From Brachycybe producta (Eukaryota; Arthropoda; Diplopoda; Playtdesmida; Andrognathidae), in contig JAUPFP010000003.1 in NCBI GenBank assembly GCA_036925085.1, positions 4,707,979-4,771,978 of the forward strand: DNA of 64,000 bases, read 5' to 3'. Positions 11,932 to 23,816 of the stretch are shown here, in pieces; within the stretch, counting starts at the first letter, position 1, and each line of letters starts with the position of its first letter. Below the pieces are notes generated by a model. It was not told the DNA's origin, did not search any database, and worked only from the letters and a program-made list of their open reading frames with translations. A program made the translations under genes and the position numbers.

Positions 11932-13140
11932 GGTGGTCCTAAAAATTAAGATTCAATTTTTTATAAGCATGTTGTTAATTTAGTTCCTTTTGGTCTAAAA
12001 ACATTCTGTGTGGAATTTCATGTAGGAATTATAATATTTAGAGGTCGCTCAACTCTATTAAACTTTCAATATGTATTACAATGCTATTACATACAATAAC
12101 ATTAACTGTACACTGGATGAAACAATCGGAACAGTTTGTATTTGTGTTTTTTAGTCTGTAAGGCCCATTAACATTAGTGGTGTCTGTTTTACCTTAGACT
12201 ATTACTTTCCTGGACTGGCAACAACCTATCTTCTCCATGTTAAAGCGTTGAATGCCTGGTCTAAGGCAAAAGTGAACCTAGCTCCGTCTGGTGGCATTAT
12301 TTGTGCGTAAAATCCGAGTGAAAGTCTCGTTTTTGCAAAGGGGAAGACATTGGGGGTGAATCATGTACTGTATGGCAAGCCATTTTTGATTTTCCACGTT
12401 TTACTGGATTTTTAGATTTTAATCCTATTCTGGGAATCCAGTAAAATGCTGATCAAAAAGTAACGTAGCCTTTCCATATGTACAATTTGCTGTGAATCTG
12501 GATGAATCTTTGCAAATCTTAGTGAATCTCGTACATAATTTTTTTTTCAATGTCTTCCCCCTTGAAATACACCCTCTATAACTACAAAATGCACTCGTCC
12601 AAAACTTGACATCTTCTCTAAAATTCATATACCATAGTCCCGCTAGACTAGGCGCTGTTTCTAAAGCGAGGCCGCGTATCAGTCAAAGACAAAATTTTGG
12701 GAGTTGCCAGTCCAGTAAGGTCTAAGGTTTTACAATGTTCAATAATGTAGTTATTTTAGCGGGGAGGGGAGGGGGGATGACAACGGTGCTGCTTCACCAC
12801 CTGGAGTAGGGCCTTTTTAGTTTCTTCATTCTTGGTCAGGGGGGATCATTGAAAGCGTTATCATGGCAACTCCTCTCTCCACCCCATCATTAACAAAACA
12901 AAAAGTAGTAAAAAAAGAATTAAAAAAGCAGTAGGTGGTCAAATGCACACATTGGCAAAAAAAAGCCCAGATTTCCCTACCCGAGTCTAATTTAAATATT
13001 TGATAATCTTGAGCGACCCCTAAATATTATAACTCCTACCTGAAATTCCACACAAAATGTTTTTAGACCAAAAGGAACTAAATTACTAACATGCCTCCTT
13101 CATTTAAAAAAAATGTTTTACATGGAAAAATGGACCACCC
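11932..13140. mobile_element. TA-flanked inverted-repeat element D with a nested inner element
   Basis: Terminal inverted repeats start gggtggtcc and extend over about 130 bp, with a shared core ttagttccttttggtct. TA lies on each side (11930-11931 and 13141-13142), as for Tc1/mariner-type insertions. The interior contains a second pair of inverted repeats (12186-12733). No transposase frame was recognised. Confidence 0.8.
12186..12733. mobile_element. inner inverted-repeat element within D
   Basis: The ends pair gttttaccttagac with gtctaaggttttac, followed by the shared block ctggactggcaac in inverted orientation. It is probably a separate short DNA transposon inserted into element D. The exact termini and target duplication could not be fixed. 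Confidence 0.5.
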
Positions 13141-13560
13141 TAATATACATATTATAAATTCATCTGAACTTCTCAAAATTTACTGACGTTTAAAAACATT
13201 AAAAAAAAAATGTTTTTCAAAAATTTAAAAAAAGTTTTTATCAAAAGAAATAAAACCGACGCGAAAACGCTTTTGCCGCCTTGGCCAGTACGTCCCTGAA
13301 CACATTTGTACTAAATTTAAATTCAATGGAATTGTCCTGCTTTAAAAATGAACTTCAAATAATCGAGATCTTGAACTTGATTTTTATAAAAAACGAATCG
13401 CAAAAAAAAATCTTCATTGTTCCTTGAAAAATAAAGTGATTTAAATCACTATATTTAAATTAATAACCTCTAATGACTCAAGTCGTAAATTCACAATACT
13501 GAATGCAAATTGGAAACACGTTTCATTTCAAAGCAAAAGGTAATGATGAATATTTTAATT
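13141..13560. other. AT-rich 3' flank of the sulfatase gene
   Basis: Sequence downstream of the minus-strand sulfatase stop codon. I saw no clear canonical aataaa signal on the minus strand close to the stop. Confidence 0.35.
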
Positions 13561-13565
13561 TCACC

Positions 13566-16500
13566 TTAAGGTCTCCAAGGAACCCAAGCGTAGCCGTGTT
13601 TTACTGGATAAGATGCCGGATCAAATGGTTTGTTACGTGGTGCAACAGCTGTACTACGATAGAAAAGAAGACGATCCGTAAGCTGAGCGACGACGTCTTT
13701 GTGATCGGAAGCCACGTTGTAAAACTCGCACGGATCGGACACCACATCATAAAGGCAAGGGAGGTTCGGATCACAGCTTTTGCTTGCGTTCAAAGGCATT
13801 GGACCACAATCGACGGTTGCTTTCAATCTCAGGTCGCTCAAAACACTTTCTGAAAGGCAAAAATTTACTTTTAACATTGTGTTTATATCCAATTCAACTC
13901 AACTCAGTACTACTGCTTGTAAGGATGCCTTCTAATAATATAATGCAATGTTCTCTGCAGCCAGGAAACGTTCAAAAAAAGGGCAAGACTGAAAAAACTG
14001 ATATGACACTGATAGTTATGCATACCAGGTAATGGCTTGCCAAACAGTGAATCCAAAACTCCCATCTCAGACTCATATAAATTATAAGACTGACGCCTTC
14101 CTGTTTGCGGTGGTTGGAACCAACCGTCAAACCTTCCACCATAAGTTCGACCCAAGACGAGCTTGTAATTTCCGACACGTATTGCCGAAATGTTCCTGAC
14201 GTCATCTATGTTGTGAAGTATTTCGGTTCTTGACTCCTGTGAACCAGAGTTCAATGCGTCCCACATGTCGATTCCGTCAATTTTTGGCCCCAGGTCACGC
14301 ACATTTCCTCCTGAAAAAAATTTCCATTTAGAAATAAGTTCGATTACCCGTATAAGCGCCGACTATAGTGAGACTGAGGGCCCGATCGTCCATTAGACAA
14401 AAGTAGGCGGTCGCCTAAGGCGTAAATGTCTCAGGGCCAGGCATCGCGGTGGGGCTTCGAATGGATAAGACAGGTGAATGGGTGGGAATTTGTAAGCTAG
14501 TTGGTTGGCAGGGTGAGGAATAGGTAGACGAATGGAGGGTACAGAATGCAACTGGGTGCAAACTTTAAGGTGCATGAAACCCTTGAAAGGGTCCTGGGCA
14601 CAGGTGAAATAACAAAAAAACGTCAAGAAAACGTTTTTTTTTTAGAAAAACAAAATAAAATTCAAATTGTTTTCAAAACTAAAATTGTAAAAATTAGGGA
14701 TGGGCCATTCGAATCCTTGAATCCCACAAATCTTGAAAAATATTCAAGATTTGAAAACTTGAATCTTCGCCCTTTTTCGTCTTTCGAATCTTAACCTAAA
14801 AAAACTGCTAAAAACTTCCGTAAAATTAGTTTTTAACACCATTGACGTTCAATAGAAGCGTTCACTAACAAAATAAAAAAACAGGCGATTGTTGTAATTT
14901 CGGTGGTGGTACCCAGATCACCAATATCACCTTGTGGCGACCCTGAGTGAAGCCACACTGTTTTTTTATTATTAATAATTTAATATTTAATATTATTTCA
15001 TTTATTTTTATCTTCTTAATGAACAATATAGGATTCTTATATGAAGGATTCGAGAGATTCGTGAGATTCGAAAACCTTTCAGGATTCGGATTCGGATTTA
15101 AGAAAATTTAGGATTCGTCCCACTTCTAGTAAAAATGATGCTAAAAAGTTTTTTCATGGTAATATTTAAAAAATAAAAATTTTATAGTAATTTGATAATA
15201 AAAATGAAAAAGAAAATAATAATATAATTGGACAATATATAATAATATAAATAATTTGATAATGATCCATTTTCAGAGGTTTTTTTTGCATTGGAAAAAA
15301 AGGGACATAAGTCAAATTGTCCCAGCATTAAATTTAAATTTTTATTCTTGTGTAATGCATCTTTTTTTTTAATTCGGACAAACCATGATTGAGATTTTGC
15401 AAAGTCGATAAAATTACAATGAGAGACCTGCTGCCGAATAGAGAGTAGGCAACCAATCTTCGATGGTCATCAGCTGCGTGGAAACAACGGAAGAACGCCG
15501 AAGCAATCGACTGTATATCATAGCCGATCCTCGTACTCCACCCTCCCAAAGAGTGTCTTTTGTCTAAGCGGTTTAGAAATAAAAATACAAAGTAAGTAAA
15601 CTATTATGCTGTCAATAAAATACATTTTTTTAACAATAGTCATGATGGCAAAATCTGAGCATACTCAGTTTTTAAAGAGCAACTTTTTTTTTTAGAAATT
15701 TTATAAAAAACAATGTTAATGAGATTGAATAGGGATGGTACATTAGAATCCTCGAATCTCGCGAATCTTGATCATGATTCAACATTAGAAAACTCGAATC
15801 TTCGCGCTATTTTCGCCTTTCGAATCATTCACTTCCTAAAAATAGCTAAAAAAAATAATTTTTAAAAATTTTTTAAAATTATTTTTATGTTTTACGTATT
15901 TTTACGAGCATTTTAATGGATGTTTTTTTTCTTACGAGTGCATACGCAATTGTGGCAACCTGGTCTGCTCTATTTTTCAAATTTTGATAGAGCAGACGAA
16001 TTTCCCTATGGTGGTCTGCCTGACAGCTACAGTAGGCTGTTGGGACGAACGCCATTTTGGTGCCAGCAGACCTCTCACCATGAAGTCTATGGGTGAGAGG
16101 TCAGATGTGACCTCTGTCCCCTCCAGGTGGAGTTGCCTGGAGGTTTCCTGTGGCCTGGTCAGCCACAGGATCTGGGCAGTGTGTTGTGGGCAGCTCTGGA
16201 GACTAGACCTGTGGGTGGAGGTCTGGGTGACCTCCTCTGTCCGGCGTTTTGGGTCTTTGTTGTGCCTTTGGCCTTGTGGTCTTTTGTTTTGTATAGTGTC
16301 TGGCTGGTTGAAATGACCAGCCAGTTCTGTAAATATCGTCACTGTCATTTTACCATCGTTTTTCACCGTAAGTGTATAATTAAACACTTGATTTCATCAC
16401 TTACTCTGTGTTGTGTGTTTTCTTGGGGGTTTACCGCGGGAGGATGGGTTTCCGGGTTGGGGAAACTCCACCGTCCTTTCCGACCCTCTTTCAGCCGGTA

Positions 16501-19449
16501 AATCGTGTTGGCTCGCGGTGGAACCGGAGTTCCACCGCGATATTCTCGACGAGGCGGCGTGTCACCGTTGAGGTAAGCTCTGCACCGACACCACCCGAGG
16601 GGTGCACCGTGGGAGAGGCGGCTGCGGGTACGGTCCCGTCCCCGTTGTCGGAGCTCTGTCACCGGTAAGTAAGAGCGTTTTAAAGTTTTTATTTACCGCG
16701 GTATTGTAACGGTCCGGCGGGACGTTACACAATGGAGTTTAACATAAAAGTTAGAAATTCGCGATTTTGAAATAGTTTTTAAAAATAGAGCCGCACTTCC
16801 CAATTTTTTGTCATTCTAACACTCGATCAAAATATATCTAAGGTGCACTTTGCAGTTTGAACCATCAAAATTGGACAACTTTAAATATGAAAAATAAACA
16901 TATTGCCGCGACTGTTTATTTTAAAAATTAACGTTTTTTCTTTAACATGGGGTCTATGGGCTCAATAGAAAAACGATACTAGCGCTCTTTGAGAAGATTT
17001 TTCGAAGTAATTTTGTGATGTAGTCTCTTAACCTTGTGGGTGAAAAACCGTTTACTTGACATTTTTGTGTCCAAAAAATCAATAAAGCTATATTCTAGAA
17101 TGTAAAAATTATTGTAAAGTTCATACTCCTTTTAAAGGCCAATTGGAAGCAGCGTTATTATTGAAACCACCGGCAGCACCGCCATTATCCGTGGTAAAAA
17201 CGATGATCGAATTATCAAGCATTCCTCGCGAGTTGAGAGCCAATGTTATGTTAGCGACGGACTCGTCCAGAACAGTCAAAACACCTGCAATAAACACAAA
17301 GTTATTCACAATCGAGTTTGGAATCGAAAACAATATTTAAACCTGCAAATTTTCTTCTCTTCTCGTCTTTGATGTGGGCAAACCGGTTAACGTAATTAGC
17401 AGGAGCTTGAATGGGATCGTAAGAGTTGCCAACATGAACGGCAATTTGAGAAAGAAACAAGAAGAGAGGCTGAAAACGAATAAACAAAGTGACTATACTA
17501 TGGAAAAATGCAAACTTAGAAATTATCGGACTCACTCTCATCTTATCGTGCTCTTGCACTATTCGAACGGCCTCTTCAGTAAACAATCTGGTTGAATAAC
17601 TACCGGCCGTATTCCAAGTTAGGTTCATGTTACGGCGCATATCGAAACCAATCACATCTTTCTGAAAATGCGTAAATTCGATGCGATTAATTCCTCAAAA
17701 AGGCAGGGCCGGCTCTATAGTATGTGAGGCCCAAGGCAGAAAGCGATGAGCAGGGCTGGGGAAAAAAATATTTAGCCAGCAGGTAAGGGGCTCCTGAAAG
17801 CGCGGAGCCCAAGGCAGTTGCCTTGCTCGCCGTGCCCTAACGCCGGGCCTGCAAAAAGGCACTGAAAGTCACATTACACACAAACACACGGCAATTGCAA
17901 GACGACAATTTCCTTTTAAAATGATAAAGTTGCCAATAAATTGATTGAACCTCCACCGCTGCCGTTTTACCGGGGAGCAGTCCTAATTGTTGAGTGCATT
18001 AATGATCAGAAATCGGTTAATATTTGTTCGCCGATCCGATTTTTGCTGATTAGCAGTAGATCGGAAAAAAATTGGTTCAGCAAAATCGGCTTGGTATCAC
18101 TTTAGTTTTTAGATAAAACGCATTAGTAGCACTTCGTTTAGCTGGTTAATGTTCATTAGGTGAAAAGGTTCAGGTGTATTGTCATTTAGGCGAAAAAACA
18201 TTTAGAGTATTTGGTTTGGGTGTAATCATTTAGGTGAACTGTCTTTTAGGTGAACAACTTTAGGAAATTAGGTGACGTGCCCTAGAACCTGAAATAATGT
18301 TAAAAACATTATTTCAGAACCTTCTGAAAATAACTGTGAAGGTGTGAAAATTTTGAACTTTTTTGAAAAACTTAAAACTTTTGAAAAATAGAAACACACG
18401 TGGCCCCCACCTATTCACTATCGTAGGTGGGAGCCATATTTGTTCTATTTTTCAACAGTTGACATTTTCGAAAAGTTCAAATTTTCATCCCAGTGAAAAC
18501 AAGCAATTATAAAGGAAAAAGAAGTTTGAAAAGCCATCATTTCAGAAACGTGTAGTTGAGCTCTAGGAAGACCTCTATAGAATCTCTACCCTGCAAATGA
18601 ACCCAAATGTGACTACAAGTTGTGGTACAGTTCTTCTAACTATTAGTGTTAGCGTAAATTATGTTTAAATACCGCTTCTTCGGCCGTATGTGTGTAATAA
18701 TCTTGGTGACCGCAGTAATATCCAAAATGTGATTGAAAACCACGATATGTAGGAGTGTATTCTTTTCTGAAGAACCCTTGATGCCACTACAGACGAAAAA
18801 GAAAATGAGAAAACGACACGTCTTGAGTTGAGAAAGCGAAGTTTACAGCACCTTGCCTACAACGTGCGAAACGTAACCGAGATCGTTCAAGTGCTCGGAG
18901 ATGAGCTTCTCCGAAAGACCAAGCCCATAAGGCTGAGATCCGTAAATGACATCCACTTGCATCCCAGTATGAATCGGGTGTTTTCCGGTCAAAAACGCAC
19001 TGCGTGACGGGCTGCAGATGGGAGCCACGTAGTAATTGTTGAGAATAATGCCACGGTTGGCAAGCGCGTCGATGTTCGGAGTCGGAATCTCGTAAGAACC
19101 GTGGAAAGAAACGTCGTTCCAACCCTAGCCATGAAAAACAAAGTCAAACTAAGTGTCGCCCCCCGCCCCCCCCCCCCAAAAAAAAATATGGCACTTAAAT
19201 TAATCACATACGAGATCATCTGCCATAATGAAGATGATGTTCGGACGCGACGATTTGAAGCTATCCTTCTCATTTTCAACATTAGTAGCTGATGTTGAAA
19301 ATGCGACGGAAAGCTTCGAATTGCTTATCTCGTCAATCCATATCACGATAGCGAACACGAGAAATGCTTTCGATAAACCCTGAAATGAAACAAAATACGT
19401 TAAATCGATTTATTTTAGTTTCGATAAAAATTCTGTTACTTACAAACAT
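13566..19449 (-). CDS. arylsulfatase B-like sulfatase, 10 exons, complete
   Basis: Predicted secreted or lysosomal sulfatase of the arylsulfatase B (N-acetylgalactosamine-4-sulfatase) group, which hydrolyses sulfate esters on glycosaminoglycans; the real substrate is not known. Coding exons on the minus strand: 19444-19449, 19212-19379, 18852-19124, 18673-18786, 17536-17661, 17343-17469, 17127-17284, 15428-15563, 14026-14310, 13566-13849. The total is 1677 nt, or 558 residues, and every junction is GT/AG and keeps phase. A hydrophobic N-terminus ([17 protein letters not shown]) looks like a signal peptide. Seen: metal-site [12 protein letters not shown] with D56/D57; CSPSR with the formylglycine cysteine at 95; KWH at 149-151; a histidine near 241; TDNGG at 303-307; and NWPLKG with K323. 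These match the human ARSB positions in order and spacing. The first coding exon holds only ATGTTT. Introns 4, 7 and 8 carry transposons; the exons are intact. Confidence 0.95.
14695..15128. mobile_element. hAT-type MITE family L in sulfatase intron 8
   Basis: A 434-bp element starting tagggatggg and ending cccacttcta, flanked by a perfect 8-bp duplication gtaaaaat (14687-14694 and 15129-15136). It shares its sequence, in inverse orientation, with copies at 20188 and 59689, including the block cagtgtggc...gggtcgcca. The 8-bp duplication and TAG-type ends fit hAT elements. Confidence 0.85.
15730..15845. mobile_element. fragment of MITE family L in sulfatase intron 7
   Basis: About 115 bp matching the tagggatgg end of the copy at 14695, including the gaatcttcgc and cctttcgaatc blocks. 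The rest of the element is missing. Confidence 0.6.
15880..17027. mobile_element. MITE family B, one arm only, with solo LTR inserted
   Basis: The right arm of family B, ending tgatgtagtctc followed by TTAA (17028-17031). The left arm is absent. The arm is split by the LTR at 15951-16729. It lies in intron 7 of the sulfatase gene. The left boundary is approximate. Confidence 0.75.
15951..16729 (+). mobile_element. solo LTR of a second LTR-element family
   Basis: A 779-bp sequence starting tgtggcaacc and ending gacgttaca, with a perfect 4-bp duplication caat (15947-15950 and 16730-16733), inserted in MITE B. It is much more GC-rich than its surroundings. It shares no obvious sequence with the 29.4-kb family. 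No internal region exists in the window, so it is a solo LTR in intron 7 of the sulfatase gene. Long open frames inside it are composition effects. The orientation is assumed from TG...CA symmetry and is uncertain. Confidence 0.75.
17704..17851. mobile_element. hAT-type MITE in sulfatase intron 4
   Basis: A 148-bp GC-rich element with ends cagggccggc and gccgggcctg and a perfect 8-bp duplication caaaaagg (17696-17703 and 17852-17859). Confidence 0.85.
17885..18106 (-). mobile_element. partial copy of hAT-like element family M
   Basis: Reverse-orientation match to parts of the element at 52829-53755: a block with ctgccgttttaccgggg, one with ttgagtgcattaatgatca, and aaaatcggctt near the end. 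It lacks the LINE insertion of that copy and so shows the empty site. Confidence 0.65.
18140..18285. repeat. short degenerate tandem repeat, catttaggtgaa-type
   Basis: About eight degenerate units of the form (t)catttaggtgaa follow one another in intron 4 of the sulfatase gene. Confidence 0.5.
18340..18505. mobile_element. truncated copy of MITE family H
   Basis: The inverted halves (ttttgaacttttttgaaaa... and ...aaaagttcaaattttcatcc around an acgtggcccccacct centre) match the complete element at 63364-63564. The terminal ggcctt ends are missing. Confidence 0.6.
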
Positions 19450-20187
19450 GATGGCCAGTTCCCAGAGTTGCAGAATTAGAAAATTAAGGTTACCTTATAC
19501 ATAACGAAAGAAATCCAGGTGTCAGCTGTTAAAAATTGTTAGAAATAAAAACGAGAAATTAGATTAAGCAAATATAGAGAACCAGTTGGTTTCCGTTATC
19601 AAAAATAAATATGTAACTCGGATGTCCAATTTTATTTCTCTCATTACATAAAGCGGTTATATCCAGTTTGTTTGTTTTTTGTTAAAAAAACACCTGTTCT
19701 CTCTTGGTATCACAACAAGAAAACACCTTAATTGATTTTAACCCTCCTTAGATAATTATTTTTAAAAAAGCTGACCCAGCATGTCATTACCAAGGCGAAA
19801 CGTTTGCATAAAATGCACAAAAGGCATATTCACAGTTTCAACCACATATCAGTTCCTTATATGTGCAATAATAATCAGTTTAATCCTAAATAAAAATGCA
19901 TAAAACGCACAATTGCATAATCTTTGAAAATATGCAAAGTTCCATAAATTCAATAATAAACAGCGTTTTTTTCCCCTGTTAGAACCTTTAAAATTTGGCA
20001 CTTATTCAGTTCCCTCGCAAAATTAGTTAGTAATTATATGGCTAAATGTGCAGTGAGAATCAGTTCAATTCAAAATAAATGCATTCAGTGCACAAACCTC
20101 AGAAAAAAATTGTTTCTTAAACTAAATAGTTTCGATTTTATATTTTCTTTTATTACAATCCTGATTATTGTGACAATACGTTATTTG
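19450..20187. other. 5' flank of the sulfatase gene
   Basis: Should contain the promoter and any 5' UTR of the minus-strand sulfatase gene. No TATA box or other clear element was recognised. Confidence 0.35.
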
Positions 20188-20534
20188 TAGAGATGGAACA
20201 AATCCTAAATTTTCTCGAATTCGAATACTAAAAGTTTCTCAAATCCTTCATATAAGTATCTTATATTATTCTATAAGAAGACACAAATAAATGAATACAT
20301 GTATTATTAAATATTAAATTATTAATAATAAAAAACACAGTGTGGCACTCAGGGTCGCCACAAGGTGATAATGGTAATCCGGGGTACCACCGAAATTGCA
20401 CCAATCGCCGTTTTTTGTTTGTTAGTGAACGCTTCTATTTGACGTTAATGGAGTTAAAACTAATTGTACCAAAGTTTTTAACAGTTTTTTAGGTTAGTTT
20501 TTGGAAGATTCAAAGATTCGAATATCCCCTACCC
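20188..20534. mobile_element. MITE family L copy
   Basis: Collinear with the copy at 59689-60109 (aacaaatcctaaattttc, cacagtgtggcactcaggg and gttagtgaacgcttctatt blocks) but shorter. No clean target duplication was found, so the ends are approximate. Confidence 0.7.
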
Positions 20535-21429
20535 CTTTGTATAAAAAATATTTCGGGGTATTTTTATTTGCATCAAATTGTTGATAGGCCTGGTTCCCAT
20601 ATACCTTAAAATATTTGTTTTTGCGTATATTTGTGTATGTTCGTTTTGACAACAAATTGTAAAATCTCATTTTGGCAAATTACAATATACGTATTGATTT
20701 ATTTTAGTCATTTTGTGCGCTTGCAGAATTTAGACGAAAACATTCTTGGCTTTTTTTGTTCGAAAATGCCTAGGCATTTAACGAAATACAACATTTTATA
20801 ATACGACCACGTAAATTAATGAGTGAAGTTTAACTTCTTTTAAAAGTTGTTTCCCATTAAAAAAAACTCGACACCTTTATGTTTTAAATTGTAATCACAC
20901 TTATGCCACTGATTGCAAGGCACACGCTATAGCACAGTTTCCAAAATTTTTGCTTCTGGATGCCAGATTTCTGTAGTTCTTTAGTTTCTGGACACAGTCA
21001 CACAGTCTTTATCCATCCACTTATCCACCTTTACCCCTTAACAGGGGACTTGTAATGTTGAAACCCCTATTCCTTCTCCCTTAATCCTTACTGAATTTGA
21101 TCCTTATTGCTTACAGTAGTGATGTACGAATGGTCTGCTCTGAGAATAAAAGCAGAGAAAAGGAGTCAGTGTGGATGAGAGTAGCTCTGGATCTGTGTCC
21201 ATTTGGTAGAAAGCAATTATTGCACAGAGCAGAACGTCCTCTCAAACATGGCAGCACATTGCCAATAGTATGTTAATTTTGTACATAAAAACCATTAGTA
21301 GGGGTTGCTACAATGGCATCCGCCACGCTTGTACAGATAGTAAGGGGCCTATAATTATTTACTGTTCAACTGTGTCAATGTGCTATTTTAGTCATAAATA
21401 ACAACTCCTGCCCACATGGTTGCTTGCGG
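20535..21429. other. gene-free spacer
   Basis: AT-rich intergenic sequence with no supported gene or repeat end. Confidence 0.35.
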
Positions 21430-21790
21430 ATGTTGGGCATTTGCCCTAAAGACACTTGCCCTAAAGCCATTTGCCTTAAATGGACATTTGCCATACATAC
21501 ACTTGTCCTAAAACCATTTGCCCAATAGGGATATTTGCCCTAAAACCATTTGCCCTAAAGGGACATTTGCCCTAATCAGTAGTGTAAATTTACGTCATTT
21601 GGCGTTTTCAGTGCGTCTGCAGCATGCAGAACCTATTTAACATGCTCCACTGAAAGACACAAAACCTTATGAAAAGAGAGAACAAAAAAGTGGTTTTAAG
21701 GCAAGTGGTTTTACGGCAAGTGTCCATAAGGCAAGTGGTTTTACGGCAAGTGTCCATAAGGCAAGTGTCTTTAGGTTAACTGTCTATATT
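21430..21790. repeat. inverted minisatellite-like foldback
   Basis: The left part consists of about nine degenerate units of atttgccctaaa. The right part consists of about six units of ggcaagtggttttac / ggcaagtgtccataa, which are the inverted complement. A non-repetitive centre of about 120 bp separates them. The whole could fold into a hairpin. It may be a DNA transposon whose ends have expanded into tandem repeats. Confidence 0.6.
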
Positions 21791-21816
21791 CCGTTGTTTG
21801 CTATTTTATTACCAGG

Positions 21817-22686
21817 GGCCCGATTTCACAAAACTACAAGTCTTGTCAGTCACAATCATATATTACAAGTACCTGTAAGTTGTAATCACAAGTTGTTTGG
21901 AATAGACGTTTCATAGAGATTTCCTTTCAAAACATGTTTGTAACGAGTAAAATTGGACTTGTCTGCAACAAGCATAGTTGGCAAAACTTTCAGTTAGAAC
22001 TTCCAAAAACATTATCCATAAAACAGTCATTCCTTTTAATTGTGTAATTCAATATAGTGCCAAAAATGTCTAAAAGTGTTGCATTACAAAATAAGCTGTG
22101 TGTTTTAAAAGAAATACGAGATTGAAACTTATTTCTAAACAACATGTAAAACAATCTACCTAACATATTTTGAGTTAGGTAGAAAATCTTTGGTTGGCAA
22201 CAAGTGTCAGTAACATGTTTGTCAACTACACTTGTTAGATACAAGTGTTAAATTGTGGTTTTATAAGTAATATTCGCTTGTAAATATTGTAAAAATTCAC
22301 TTGTAATTACAAGTGTACACTTCGAACCTCGGCTAGAACAGTGCCACAACTCAAAAAACCACTTTTTTTTTGCAATTATGAGTTTAAAGTTGCATTTTTT
22401 CTATAACAATCTATTGTAGGGGAGCCAAATAAACGGATATTGTGAATAATTAAAACGGGTTTTGCTCTTGGAAAACTCAGCAAAGAAAACCATGAACCTT
22501 CTTTTAACTTTAAACTCATTTTTCCCCCAAAAAGTGTTTTTTTTTTTAAATTGTGCCACTCTTGTAAAAATTCACTTGTAATTACAAGTGTACACTTGTA
22601 CTTATGTGAAACGCTAATAAGAAGATATTTTACAAACTTGTAAAAATGTGCTTGTTTCTGACACTTGTAGTTTTGTGAAACGGGCC
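21817..22686. mobile_element. inverted-repeat element I with nested insertion
   Basis: The ends ggcccgatttcacaaaact and agttttgtgaaacgggcc are inverted repeats, and acaagt/acttgt motifs recur throughout. No clear target duplication was found. A smaller inverted-repeat element (22335-22556) interrupts it, next to a duplicated ttcacttgtaattacaagtg block. Confidence 0.7.
22335..22556. mobile_element. small nested inverted-repeat element J
   Basis: The ends agtgccacaactcaaaaaa and ttttttaaattgtgccact are inverted repeats, and the internal gagtttaaagtt block recurs inverted. It lies inside element I. Confidence 0.6.
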
Positions 22687-22689
22687 AAC

Positions 22690-23620
22690 AGGTACTGCTC
22701 TCATTGTAATGAATCTAATGCTGTCACATCACAGATCAGATTCAGCCCAGGCCATTTGGACAGCACAAATAAGTGTCCCATTGTGAACGTACCGTAACGA
22801 GCTTTCAATTGTTATGTTGCTCCTGAATTAATCTTCTACATTTAAAAAAAAAACTATCTGCAAAAAATGAAAAAAAAAAAATATTACTATGTTTATGTTA
22901 AAATTATTATTAAACTGAAGTGAACTGGCATTAGGCTCAAATTCAAGAAGGAAACTTGGATTATAAAATGACGAACAACATCTTGAATCCTCTAACTCAG
23001 TTCCAACATGAAACCCCCTCCCCCACCTATTTTAATGAATATTCTCGAATTGTTTTTTATGTTAGAACCCTGTTGAAAGTGTTCGAGTGCCAAGTTTACT
23101 TTTTAAATTTGGGCCTTAAATCAACCTGTTATCTCATAGATGTTACAAACAGCAAGGAGACCAACAAGTACTTTGTAATCAGATGAGAAACTAACACACT
23201 GAACTGTTTTGGCTTTCTTTCAAATTAATAAGTTGCATATATAGACGAAAATAAGTTAAATAACTAAAACAACAAGCAACCAACCACCATCCTCCTCCTC
23301 CTCGTCCTCCTCCTCCTCTTTCGAACGATCATTTACAAATGAACAGATGGAGTAAACAATTAACTGAAAGTTAAATAACAGAAAACCAACCGAGAAGTAC
23401 AGTGACCATAAAATGAGTCAATTTCCAATCAATACTAAAAAAAATACAACATAATGATAATTATTATTCTATTTCATATCAGAAAATCAAAGTTGAAAAT
23501 AGGTTTTCACCGTCCTTGAATACAAAACCAAGGTCAAGGCTTAAGAGTATTTTTTTGTATCACCTTGGTCCATTTAATTATTAGACCATTTGAAGAATTG
23601 TTTTTTTTTAATACAAAGTA
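22690..23620. other. gene-free spacer
   Basis: AT-rich sequence with a short cct-type run near 23290. No supported gene; the open frame at 22956-23186 has no recognisable features. Confidence 0.35.

Positions 23621-23685
<65 letters not shown>
23621..23685. repeat. (ATT)n microsatellite
   Basis: About 21 perfect attatt triplet units. Confidence 0.95.
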
Positions 23686-23687
<2 letters not shown>

Positions 23688-23816
23688 GTACATTAATGAA
23701 ATTCATTATAATATACTTAAATTTCTAACTATTTTTTTATATTTCTTCTAAATAGTCACTTTGAAAGTTTCTTAAAATTTTTTTTTCAAGAATACTAAAA
23801 ACCATCTCTTATTTAA

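Noticed and set aside
15977-16668. Several frames of 86-136 codons
   Set aside because: They lie inside a GC-rich solo LTR on both strands; composition explains them.
21430-21790. CRISPR-like array
   Set aside because: Units are degenerate, have no constant repeat/unique spacer alternation, and the genome is eukaryotic.
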